From the NCBI RefSeq assembly GCF_023701745.1, contig NZ_JAJOZB010000001.1, positions 5,617,501 to 5,681,500 on the forward strand: DNA of 64,000 nt, written 5' to 3'. Each line of letters starts with the position of its first letter. The stretch's first letter is position 1. Below the pieces are notes generated by a model. That model did no database searches, had not been told where the DNA came from, and saw only the letters and a list, made by a program, of their open reading frames with translations. This DNA is from Streptomyces sp. RKAG293 (GTDB taxonomy: Bacteria; Actinomycetota; Actinomycetes; Streptomycetales; Streptomycetaceae). The translations under genes were made by a program, and so were the position numbers. This document shows positions 1 to 10,887 of this stretch, in pieces.

Positions 1-834
1 GTCGCGCAGCTGGCGGGCGGCGCGCACCGCGAGGGTGGTCGCCCCGGCGCCGGCCGGTCCGTGCAGGACGACGACGGTCGGCTTGCTCTCCGTGGACACC
101 CGCGCCTGGTGCACCCACTGCGCGATCTGCGCGACCTGCTTGCGGCGCCCGGCGAACGGCCCGTCAGCGGACGGCAGCTGGCCGAACGACTGCTCCAGCA
201 CGGCCCGGGTCCGCGCGGCGGCACTGCGGTCGGTGCGGCGCGGCGCCGGGACCTGGTGCCGGCCGTTGGCCGCGGCGGGGGAGGCGGCCCGGGAGGCGGC
301 GGACTCGGCGGTCGCCCGGCTCCGGTGCTGCTCCAGGAAGGGCCGGATGCCGCGCTGCTCCACCGCGTCGAGCCAGCGCAGCCGGTACGGGGCCGGGTCG
401 TCGGTCGCCGCGGGGGGCCCGGTACGGCGAGGGGACCTGAGCCCCACGGCCACCGCTCCTGCCGTCCCCGCGGCGATTCCGGTGATGAGCGACACCCCGG
501 CCGACAGGTTGTGGGCGATCGCGTCCACCGCGAACGCGGTCACCCCGGTCGCGCCCGCCAAGATCGCGGCGGTGGTCACCGTCTCAGGGCCGAACCGCCC
601 GGCGAGCCCCGTCGGCCCGCCCGGCTCGCCGCCGGCGGCGCGCAGATACAGCGCGTACTCCCCGGCCGCCTGCGCCATGATCTCGTCCAGCGAGGCCAGC
701 GCCCGCTGCAGCAGCCGCTCCGCGTCCGCCGCCGTACTGCCGCGAGCCTCCTCGACCACGGCCAGCTTCAGCCGGCTCTCGACCTCCGCCCGGTCCCTCC
801 CGGACGGCTTCGCCGGCTCTGGCGCTTCTCTCAA
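1..834 (-). CDS. Membrane-anchored P-loop NTPase, C-terminus beyond window
   Basis: Only the first 278 codons are inside the window; the gene runs off the left edge without a stop. TTG at 834 is chosen because a GGGGGAG ribosome site lies about 6 nt upstream and no ATG or GTG sits nearby. Order of parts: a helical N-terminus (residues 1-80), a hydrophobic stretch that could hold two membrane helices (about 90-145), a Pro/Ala linker, then an NTPase start with 'PFAGRRKQV' (about 228) and a P-loop-like 'GPAGAGATTLA' (259-269). The layout resembles the large streptomycete STAND/NB-ARC proteins with TPR or WD repeats, but the repeat part is not visible. The P-loop lacks its lysine (GAT instead of GKT), so ATP binding may be altered. 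The family call is an inference from this short region. Confidence 0.65.
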   Translation of the reverse strand, partial: MREAPEPAKPSGRDRAEVESRLKLAVVEEARGSTAADAERLLQRALASLDEIMAQAAGEYALYLRAAGGEPGGPTGLAGRFGPETVTTAAILAGATGVTAFAVDAIAHNLSAGVSLITGIAAGTAGAVAVGLRSPRRTGPPAATDDPAPYRLRWLDAVEQRGIRPFLEQHRSRATAESAASRAASPAAANGRHQVPAPRRTDRSAAARTRAVLEQSFGQLPSADGPFAGRRKQVAQIAQWVHQARVSTESKPTVVVLHGPAGAGATTLAVRAARQLRD

Positions 835-917
835 CGTAGCTCCCCCTCGGTCGCCCGCCCGCCCCAAGTGTCCTGCCGTACACGTCGCGGAGCGACACCG
901 TGTGTGAGGGTGGGTAC

Positions 918-1082
918 ATGGCCAATCGGCTCAGCCGTTCCACCTCTCCCTACCTCCTGCAGCACGCCGACAACCCTGTGGACCGGTGGCCGTGGGGCGC
1001 GGAGGCGTTCGCCGAGGCCCGCGAGCGGGGGGTACCGCTGCTGCTCAGCGTCGGTTACAGCAGTTGCCACTGGTGTCAGTGA
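918..1082 (+). pseudogene. 5' remnant of a YyaL-type thioredoxin-domain gene
   Basis: This 54-codon ORF matches the first 53 codons of the intact YyaL gene at 3255-5291 almost throughout: '[14 protein letters not shown]', 'PEAF/AEAF', 'LLSVGYS' and the redox motif CHWC all align. It stops one codon after CHWC. A GAGGG ribosome site precedes ATG 918, so this was probably a real gene start. The two copies differ at most third codon positions, so it is not a recent tandem duplication. The last 14 bases before they diverge (1065-1078) are identical to 3399-3412 in the intact copy. It cannot encode a working enzyme, since the large C-terminal glycosidase-like domain is missing. It is most likely the old 5' end of the resident gene, cut off by the insert that follows. 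Confidence 0.85.
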
Positions 1083-1194
1083 ACTCGTAACCCAGTAGTC
1101 GGCGGTGCTCATACCTCTCTGATGATCACGCGGCCCCGCAGAGCTTCGACCGGTCGTTGCGGTCACCCGGACGAGGCCGGGCAACCGCCTTGCC

Positions 1195-2001
1195 TTAGCC
1201 GCCGTGCTCGCGCAGGAGTTCGATCATGTTGCGGAGCATCGGTATCGCCGAGTCTCCGGCCTTGTCCTTGTCGTTGAAATGCATCAGCTCGTTGCGGATC
1301 TCACGCAGTTCATCGAGGCGTGCGATAAAGGACTTGCGGTCCAGCGGCCAGCCCAGCTTGTCCCACTGCTCCTGATTGCCCAAGATCTGCTGGTAGTCGC
1401 CGTAGGACAGCTGATCGAAGGCAGAGAGCTTCCGGCGCCCGTCCGGATCGCAGAGGGTGATCACCTCCGTCAGGTCCAGACCCTCCGAGATGACCCGGCG
1501 CAGTTGTCGGTCGAGGTCGCCGATGAGCAGGAACGGCCGGGCCGTGGCGCCGTATTCCGCGGCCACGTCGGCCACGGTGATGATGCCGGCGATCTGATTC
1601 GTCTGGTCCTTGACCAGGAGGAAGCCGAACCGTTCCAGATCGGGCAGGACGTCGATCAGGTGCTCGGCATAGCTGACCGCGTGGGCGGCGACGATGGCCT
1701 CGGAGAAGGGGGCCTCGGGGTCCGAGTAGCGCGCTCGCGCGATGGATTCCCATGTGACGGCACCCCGCAGATTCCGAGGTCCGCTCAGCACCGGCAGTTG
1801 CGAGTACCCGTTGAGGCGCATCTTGGTGAACGCTTCCTCGAAGCTTGCCGAGGAGGACACCGACACCACTCCCTTGAGCGCTGAGGGCAGGTTGCCGACC
1901 GTCTGGCCTTGGACCGGTTCCCCCTTGTCCTCCTCGTCGCTGGAGGTGGTAGAAGGCTCCGGTGTGCAGGCCTCCGTGCGTGTTCGCGCTGTTGCCCTCA
2001 C
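1195..2001 (-). CDS. CBS-pair protein with C-terminal HEPN-like domain
   Basis: 268 residues. Residues about 35-155 form a CBS pair (two repeats, ending 'GIITVADVAAEYG'), which in known proteins senses adenosine nucleotides. Residues about 165-268 are helical and carry 'EIRNELMHF': R236 followed by four residues and H241 matches the RX4-6H signature of HEPN RNase or nucleotide-binding domains, with the usual Asn after Arg. The start used is GTG 2001; no clear ribosome site is visible, and the first 40 bases overlap an opposite-strand ORF, so the true start could be further in, although no better one was found. It shares the 2.3-kb insert with a Uma2 nuclease. CBS control of a HEPN RNase is an inference from domain content. 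No antitoxin gene is obvious beside it. Confidence 0.75.
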   Translation of the reverse strand: MRATARTRTEACTPEPSTTSSDEEDKGEPVQGQTVGNLPSALKGVVSVSSSASFEEAFTKMRLNGYSQLPVLSGPRNLRGAVTWESIARARYSDPEAPFSEAIVAAHAVSYAEHLIDVLPDLERFGFLLVKDQTNQIAGIITVADVAAEYGATARPFLLIGDLDRQLRRVISEGLDLTEVITLCDPDGRRKLSAFDQLSYGDYQQILGNQEQWDKLGWPLDRKSFIARLDELREIRNELMHFNDKDKAGDSAIPMLRNMIELLREHGG

Positions 2002-2321
2002 ACCGGCCGCGGGGCGACGAGTTCACCACCACGGACTTTCCCGAAGCGGTTGAGACGGCCCGCGACATCCTGGCGGAGCCGGACAGCGAGCCAGGCCTCC
2101 GCGAGCAGTTGGCTGACAGGCCGGCGTGGCAGCGCGGGCGAGGGTTCAACCCCAACCGCTGCGCCTCCTGTGGGCACCAAGCCGACTGGCACACGTTTGA
2201 GAAGATCGTTGACGAGGCCCTTTACGGAGGCTGGATTCATGCCGCTGTGGGCCGGGTTCCCGTTGAACGTTGGCGTGCGATCAGGGGTGGCGGGCAAGGG
2301 ATCAGCTGGCCGCACTGCTGA
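1962..2321 (+). CDS. Hypothetical protein with possible zinc-knuckle, perhaps a gene fragment
   Basis: 119-codon ORF I do not recognise. The middle looks coding: 'NRCASCGHQADWH' could bind zinc through C-x2-C and two histidines, followed by 'FEKIVDEALYGGWIH'. The first 25 residues are low quality and overlap the CBS-HEPN gene on the other strand, and no ribosome site precedes ATG 1962, so it may have lost its real N-terminus. After its stop, another frame (about 2334-2440) continues with 'DELAWWEVYQ', which hints that a longer ancestral gene has decayed or been frameshifted. From 2322 to 2476 I see no other gene. Base composition here is less GC-biased than in the flanks, in keeping with foreign origin of the insert. 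Confidence 0.35.
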   Translation: MCRPPCVFALLPSHRPRGDEFTTTDFPEAVETARDILAEPDSEPGLREQLADRPAWQRGRGFNPNRCASCGHQADWHTFEKIVDEALYGGWIHAAVGRVPVERWRAIRGGGQGISWPHC

Positions 2322-2476
2322 CGCCGCCCACGCGTGCACCATCGCCTACCTGACGAGTTGGCGTGGTGGGAGGTTTACCAGGTCCGGAGATGGAAGACGC
2401 CTCGATCGGACTGCGAAGAAGCACGATGCATGTGCTTACGGTCAAGCATCGATGGTGAACGACCTCTCGGTGCCCC

Positions 2477-3043
2477 CTACATGACCCCAAGATCGACCGT
2501 GATGGAGAAGGGTGCAGTGGCCTTCACCGTGCCGGTGAACATCTCGCCGTCCCTGTAAGCCTTGGTGGCGGGGTCGAGAACGTAGGTGTAGATGATGGGG
2601 ACACCAGTAGCTGTCTGTTCGAGCCGCCAGTAGAAGGGGATGCCGGCCTTGGCGTACTGATCCACCTTCACGATGCGGTCGGTGGTCTCCGATCCGGGCG
2701 ATACGACCTCGACGACCAGGAGCACGTGCTCAGGGCGGGTGGGCGTGAGGTCGATGGTCGCCGCCCGGTAGACGATGACGTCCGGGCGCCGGTTGGTCAG
2801 GGGAACGTCCTGAAGGCGGACGTCGAAGTCTGTGTCGGCGTTCCAGTCCGGGCCCGCGGCGGTGTCCAGGGCATTGGCCAGGATTCGGGCCAGCCGGTTG
2901 TGCCGCTTGGACGCGCTCGGGCTCACAACGACCATTCCGTCCACGATCTCGATGCCGGCGCACTGCTCCTCGGACCAGGAGTCGTACTGCTCCGCGCTGA
3001 TCTGGGTGTGCATCCACGCGGGCGCCACCATCTCGGCGGTCAT
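2477..3043 (-). CDS. Uma2-family (DUF820) putative restriction endonuclease-like protein
   Basis: 188 residues, normal for the family. The PD-(D/E)XK-like core is visible: acidic E32 in 'IEIVDG', 'RRPDVIVY' (D88), then 'VVEVVSPGSETTDR' (E112) and 'QYAKAGIPFYW' about residue 130. Uma2 proteins are abundant in cyanobacteria and actinobacteria; the fold is that of a nuclease, but substrates are mostly unknown. ATG 3043 has a good GGAGG site 7 nt upstream, so the start is secure. It is the right-hand gene of the insert between the broken and intact YyaL genes and runs divergently from the latter. There is no adjacent methyltransferase, so a classical restriction-modification role is not supported. 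Confidence 0.85.
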   Translation of the reverse strand: MTAEMVAPAWMHTQISAEQYDSWSEEQCAGIEIVDGMVVVSPSASKRHNRLARILANALDTAAGPDWNADTDFDVRLQDVPLTNRRPDVIVYRAATIDLTPTRPEHVLLVVEVVSPGSETTDRIVKVDQYAKAGIPFYWRLEQTATGVPIIYTYVLDPATKAYRDGEMFTGTVKATAPFSITVDLGVM

Positions 3044-3254
3044 GGTGTGCCTCCTTCGAGGAGCCCCGACAGGTCCAGCGCTGCTGGGCTCAGCCTACTG
3101 TGCTGTGATGGCGGGCCGCGCGATTCGGAAGAGCGCGATGCCCTCTCCTTCTCTGTTCTGGCGCCGATGGCGCAGACGCGCAAATCGGCTGGGCGAGGCA
3201 GCGCCTGCGGTGGCTTCTCCGGGCTGAGCCGGGCGTTGTGAGAGGCTGGGTCGC

Positions 3255-5291
<2,037 letters not shown>

Positions 5292-5303
5292 AACCGCCTA
5301 GGG

Positions 5304-5335
5304 CCTGTCCGGCCGTTCAAGATCGGCCGGACAGG
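5304..5335. terminator. Bidirectional hairpin terminator
   Basis: A perfect 11-bp stem (CCTGTCCGGCC with GGCCGGACAGG) and a 10-base loop lie between the convergent YyaL and TetR genes. There is no T tract, as is usual in Streptomyces, so it can serve both directions. Confidence 0.8.
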
Positions 5336-5337
5336 TT

Positions 5338-6009
5338 CTAGAGGGTGAGGCCGCGTTCCAGCACGTCCAGGGTGCGTTCGACGACGTCCAGGAGTTCGCC
5401 CTGCTGGTCGTGCTCGCCCCAGTGCATGGTGGCCTCCTGGAAGGCGCCGAGCACCGCCCCGGTGAAGATCCGCAGTTCCAGGTCGTCCACCGGGCGGCCG
5501 GTGCGCTCGGCGAGGACGCCGGCGAGGATCCGGCCGGTCGCCGACATGCTCTCCATCGAGCGGGCGCGGACGGCCGGCACGTCCCGCAGCAGTTTGGCCC
5601 GCGCGCTGAGGTCCGCGCGCTCCTGCGGGTCCTCGCAGATGGCACGGAGCGATTCCACGAAGGCGTACCGGATCGCCTGGAGCGGGGACTCGTCGGCCGG
5701 GCGGGCCCGGATCGCCGCCTCGATGAGCGGGTCGTACTCGTCCGTGAGGACGATGTCCTCCTTGGTGGGGAAGTACCGGAAGACGGTGCTGGGGGAGACG
5801 TCGGCGGCCTCGGCGATCCGGTCGACGGGCGTGGCGTCGTAGCCCTGCTCGTCGAAGAGCCGGTACGCGGCCCGGCGGATCGCCTGGCGGGTCTGGATCT
5901 TCTTCCGCTCCCGCAGGCCGATCTTCGGCGTGCCGGTGGGAGCGCCGGAGAGCGTGCCGGCGGGGGCGGTGGTCGTGGCGGCCGTCGTACGTGCGGACAT
6001 GCCGGTCAT
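5338..6009 (-). CDS. TetR-family repressor
   Basis: 223 residues. After a low-complexity Thr/Ala N-terminus, a TetR DNA-binding domain spans about 35-85, with the recognition-helix signature 'SPSTVFRYFPTKEDIV'. The C-terminal ligand domain has no recognisable specificity. ATG 6009 overlaps the stop of the upstream MFS gene in an ATGA arrangement, which argues for translational coupling and fixes the start; a second ATG at 6000 is possible. It is co-transcribed with the pump and probably represses the pair through the 26-bp palindrome at 7659-7684. The inducer is unknown. Confidence 0.93.
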   Translation of the reverse strand: MTGMSARTTAATTTAPAGTLSGAPTGTPKIGLRERKKIQTRQAIRRAAYRLFDEQGYDATPVDRIAEAADVSPSTVFRYFPTKEDIVLTDEYDPLIEAAIRARPADESPLQAIRYAFVESLRAICEDPQERADLSARAKLLRDVPAVRARSMESMSATGRILAGVLAERTGRPVDDLELRIFTGAVLGAFQEATMHWGEHDQQGELLDVVERTLDVLERGLTL

Positions 6010-7634
6010 TGTCCGGCATCGGCCGGCAGCGCGGCCACCGGCGGTACGGCCCCGGATGCGTTTCCGGCCTTGGCACCCGCCGCGGTACCGGCCTCGGTAA
6101 CCGTCTCGGCACCCGCCGCGCCTTCCGTTCCGGCACCGGCACCGGCACCGGACCCGGTGCCGGCGTCGGCACCGGTCCTGGGGAGCAGCGTCGCGGTGAG
6201 CAGTGCCGCCACGAGGGCGGTGAGGCCGCAGACCAGCAGCACCGTCGACATGCCGTGCACGTACGCGGCGTCCGCCGCGGCCGCGAGGCGGGTGTCGCCG
6301 AGCCTGCCGGCCACCACGTGGGCCGCGACCACGGAGTCGGCGGCGGCGTGCGGCGCCCCGGCCGGCAGCCGGTCGGCGTAGGCGCCGACGAGCAGCGAGC
6401 CGAGCAGCGCGATCCCGATCGCGGCGCCCACCTGCCGGACGGTGCTCAGCAGTCCCGAGCCGCTGCCCGCCCGGTCCGCGGGCAGTGCGCTGAGCGCCGC
6501 CGTCATGGCGGGGACCACCGCGAAGCCGAAGCCGAATCCCACGATGGACAGCCACAGGGCGGTGAAGCCGTAGCCGGTGTCGACCGTGGTGCGGCTGCCG
6601 AGGAACGCCGCGAAGGCGAGCACCACCAGCCCGCCGCTGATCACCGCGCGGGCCCCGAACCGCTGGATGAGGGGGGCGCTGCCCTTGGCGGCGAACATCA
6701 CGCCGCCCATCATCGGCAGCAGCCGCAGGCCGGTGCCGAAGGCGTCGTTGCCGAGCACCGCCGTCAGATACGGCGGGAGGACGAACATCAGCCCGGAGAA
6801 GATGAACATGCCGAGGGTCGCGGCGAGCGTGTTGAGCAGGAACGGGCGGTGGCCGAGCAGCGTCATGTCCAGCATGGGCCGGACCATCCGGCGCTCGCGC
6901 AGGACGAGGGCCGCGATCAGCACGGCGGCCCCGGCCAGCATCCCCACCACGACCGGGTCGGACCAGCCGCGGGCGGGCGCCTCGATGATCCCGTAGATCA
7001 GTGCGCCGAGACCGGCCGCGGTGAGCGCGGTGGAGACCGCGTCGACCCGGGGCGACGCCGGGTCGCGGGTCTCTGGCAGCAGGAAGACGCAGGCGATGAT
7101 CCCGAGGGCGGCCATCGGGACGTTGATCAGGAAGACCGAGCCCCACCAGAAGTGGTTGAGCAGGAAGCCGCCGATGATCGGGCCGAGCGGCATCCCGAGC
7201 GCGGAGGCGGCGGTGACGATGCCGACCGCCTTGGTGCGCTCCTGGGGCGCGAAGAGCGACGGCAGTACGGCGAGGGCGAGCGGCATCACCAGCGCGCCGC
7301 CGATGCCCATGACCGCGCGGGCCGCGATGACCGGTTCGACGCTGGTGGCCAGCGAGCCGACGAGCGAGCCGGCGAGGAAGATCCCGAGGCCCGTCACCAG
7401 CATCCTGCGGCGGCCGAAGCGGTCGCCGAGCAGTCCGGCGGGGAGCATCAGGGCCGCGAAGACGACGACGTAGGCGTCCGCCATCCACTGCTGCTCGCCG
7501 GTGGTGGCGCCGAGCTGGCCGGCCATCGTCGGCAGTGCCACGTTCAGGATCGTCATGTCGAAGCCGAGCACGAGCATGCTCGCGACCATGGCGCCGAGCG
7601 CCCACCAGCGCCGGGGGTCGAGCTGTGCGGTCAT
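6006..7634 (-). CDS. MFS drug:proton antiporter, DHA2 (14-TM) type
   Basis: 542 residues, the usual size for EmrB/QacA-type pumps, with about 14 hydrophobic segments. Motif A is present ('GLLGDRFGRRRMLV') after the second helix and a motif-C-like 'GMPLGPIIGGFL' in the fifth. 'LGFDMTILNVALPTM' in helix 1 is the typical DHA2 start. The C-terminus is a long Gly/Ala/Thr-rich tail (about 505-542) that looks disordered. ATG 7634 has GGAGGAG upstream. The pump is the first gene of an operon with the TetR repressor. It should export toxic organic compounds across the cytoplasmic membrane using the proton gradient; the substrate cannot be read from sequence. Confidence 0.93.
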   Translation of the reverse strand: MTAQLDPRRWWALGAMVASMLVLGFDMTILNVALPTMAGQLGATTGEQQWMADAYVVVFAALMLPAGLLGDRFGRRRMLVTGLGIFLAGSLVGSLATSVEPVIAARAVMGIGGALVMPLALAVLPSLFAPQERTKAVGIVTAASALGMPLGPIIGGFLLNHFWWGSVFLINVPMAALGIIACVFLLPETRDPASPRVDAVSTALTAAGLGALIYGIIEAPARGWSDPVVVGMLAGAAVLIAALVLRERRMVRPMLDMTLLGHRPFLLNTLAATLGMFIFSGLMFVLPPYLTAVLGNDAFGTGLRLLPMMGGVMFAAKGSAPLIQRFGARAVISGGLVVLAFAAFLGSRTTVDTGYGFTALWLSIVGFGFGFAVVPAMTAALSALPADRAGSGSGLLSTVRQVGAAIGIALLGSLLVGAYADRLPAGAPHAAADSVVAAHVVAGRLGDTRLAAAADAAYVHGMSTVLLVCGLTALVAALLTATLLPRTGADAGTGSGAGAGAGTEGAAGAETVTEAGTAAGAKAGNASGAVPPVAALPADAGQ

Positions 7635-7658
7635 GACACTCCTCCGTCAAATCTTTAA

Positions 7659-7684
7659 GAGTTGCTATCAAGTGACAGTAACTC
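7659..7684. promoter_or_regulatory. Probable TetR operator upstream of the MFS-TetR operon
   Basis: A 26-bp imperfect palindrome with outer arms GAGTT/AACTC and two mismatches per 12-base half lies 25 bp before the MFS start codon. Position, size and symmetry fit a TetR-dimer site overlapping the promoter. Confidence 0.65.
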
Positions 7685-7785
7685 GCAAAAGATGGGGCCT
7701 GTCAATATTCAGATGTGCGCGCCACTGTGCACCGGGACGCGGAGCCGGGTACGTGGAATCGGCTACGCGGAACCGGGTACGCAAA

Positions 7786-7816
7786 GGCGCCCGCGACCGG
7801 ATCGGTCGCGGGCGCC
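7786..7816. terminator. Hairpin terminator after hemolysin III gene
   Basis: A perfect 14-bp stem (GGCGCCCGCGACCG and its complement) with a 3-base loop lies downstream of the hemolysin III stop on the minus strand, insulating the MFS promoter. Confidence 0.8.
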
Positions 7817-7890
7817 TGACGTGAGTCTGGGGCGGGTCGTTGGGCGGTGCCTTGAGCGGGGCATGAGCCGGAGTCCAGACCCCGTCCCGC

Positions 7891-8589
7891 TTACGCGTGC
7901 TGGTACGCGACCAGCGAGATCCCGACGTAGTGGATGACGAAGGCCGCCAGCGTCAGGGAGTGGAACACCTCGTGGAAGCCGAACCAGCGAGGTGACGGAT
8001 TGGGCCGCTTGAGGCCGTAGATGACGCCGCCCGCGCTGTACAGCAGTCCGCCGACGACCACCAGGACCAGCACCGCGATACCGCCGGTGCGCAGGAAGTC
8101 CGGGAGGAAGAAGACGGCCGCCCAGCCGAGCGCGATGTAGCAGGGGGTGTAGAGCCAGCGCGGCGCGCCGACCCAGAAGACGCGGAAGGCGATGCCGGCG
8201 AGCGCGCCCGCCCAGACGAACCACAGCAGCGGGGTCGCCTTGTTCGGCGGGAGCAGCAGGATCGCGAGGGGCGTGTAGCTGCCCGCGATGATCAGGAAGA
8301 TGTTGGAGTGGTCCAGGCGACGCAGGATCGCCTCACCTCTCGGGCCCCAGTTTCCGCGATGGTAGAGGCCGCTCACGCCGAACAGCGCGCAGGCGGTCAC
8401 GGTGAACACGGCGCAGGCGATGCGGCCCCGGGTGCTCTCCGCGAAGGCGGTCAGCACCACTCCCGCGATCAGCACCGCAGGGAACATACCGGCATGAATC
8501 CACCCTCTGAGCAACGGCTTCAAGAGGGTGGGCGGGTCGAGCTCTTCTACGGCTTGAGACACAGCGGAAGTCTCCTCGACGGGGTCCAT
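7891..8589 (-). CDS. Hemolysin III (PAQR/YqfA) family membrane protein
   Basis: 232 residues with seven predicted membrane helices. PAQR hallmarks are present: 'GVSGLYHRGNW' after helix 2, 'RRLDHSNIFLIIAGSYTP' before helix 3, and 'FGFHEVFHSLTLAAFVIHY' at the C-terminus, giving the conserved Asp and three His that bind zinc in PAQR receptors. Bacterial members are implicated in membrane lipid homeostasis or ceramidase-like hydrolysis; the 'hemolysin' name is historical. ATG 8589 is the start in this frame. A striking triple half-site operator (8602-8634) lies just upstream, so the gene is probably tightly regulated by a factor encoded elsewhere. It diverges from pckG. Confidence 0.9.
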   Translation of the reverse strand: MDPVEETSAVSQAVEELDPPTLLKPLLRGWIHAGMFPAVLIAGVVLTAFAESTRGRIACAVFTVTACALFGVSGLYHRGNWGPRGEAILRRLDHSNIFLIIAGSYTPLAILLLPPNKATPLLWFVWAGALAGIAFRVFWVGAPRWLYTPCYIALGWAAVFFLPDFLRTGGIAVLVLVVVGGLLYSAGGVIYGLKRPNPSPRWFGFHEVFHSLTLAAFVIHYVGISLVAYQHA

Positions 8590-8601
8590 AGCGTCAATGC
8601 T

Positions 8602-8634
8602 ACCTACGGGACCGTAGGTTACGGCACCGTAGGT
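8602..8634. promoter_or_regulatory. Operator-like array of three half-sites
   Basis: ACCTACGG (8602-8609) and CCGTAGGT (8612-8619) form a perfect palindrome with a 2-bp spacer; a second palindrome TACGG-CA-CCGTA (8620-8631) follows, and the third half-site CCGTAGGT recurs at 8627-8634. The dyad centres are 15 bp apart. It lies 13 bp upstream of the hemolysin III start, as expected for a TetR-type or MarR-type repressor. No regulator gene adjoins it. Confidence 0.65.
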
Positions 8635-8698
8635 ATGGCAGGTGGAAGTGGCGATGCTCACCCTTCGCGCCCTGGACAGATCGGGTTTTCTCCCCCGA

Positions 8699-8712
8699 CA
8701 CTCATATGAGTG
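8699..8712. promoter_or_regulatory. 14-bp perfect palindrome in the pckG upstream region
   Basis: CACTCATATGAGTG is fully self-complementary and AT-richer than its surroundings, about 150 bp before pckG and 110 bp before the hemolysin III gene. It could be an operator for either gene; the factor is unknown. Confidence 0.45.
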
Positions 8713-8775
8713 AGGTCGGCACCGGATGAGCGGCCACGTGGCGTCCGGGTCGCAGCCCCCAAGGGGCCGAGGTAG

Positions 8776-8848
8776 TTCCACCATGCGGACAGCAGGACTA
8801 GAGTCCGCAAAACCCTCAAATCTTACGCCGAATCTGTGCAAATTCGGC
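8776..8848 (+). promoter_or_regulatory. Putative pckG promoter and leader hairpins
   Basis: A plausible sigma-70-type promoter is TTCCAC (8776) and TAGAGT (8799), 17 bp apart. TGCGGAC/GTCCGCA (8784-8809) forms an inverted repeat across the -10 region. A 7-bp stem GCCGAAT/ATTCGGC (8827-8848) ends 5 nt before the GGAG ribosome site, so it may tune translation or be an operator. These are visual assignments. Confidence 0.4.
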
Positions 8849-8862
8849 GGGACGGAGCGATC

Positions 8863-10674
<1,812 letters not shown>

Positions 10675-10811
10675 CCTGACAGTCGGCTCCACGAGAACTC
10701 GGGCAGCCCGTCCGCATGTGCGATGCGGGCGGGCCGCCCGATGGCGCGGCTCGGCCGCCCGGCAGGCACCCCGACCAAGAACGTCTGTCAGGCGGACCGA
10801 CGCCAACCCTC

Positions 10812-10862
10812 ACGACCGGGGGCCCGGTCACGACTCACGTCGTGACCGGGCCCCCGGGTCGT
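10812..10862. terminator. Very strong bidirectional terminator between pckG and alaA
   Basis: A perfect 17-bp stem (10818-10834 with 10839-10855) and a 4-base loop, extended by six more pairs past one bulge. It separates two convergent genes. Confidence 0.88.
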
Positions 10863-10887
10863 TTCCGGCTTGCCGCCAGCGCGAGCG

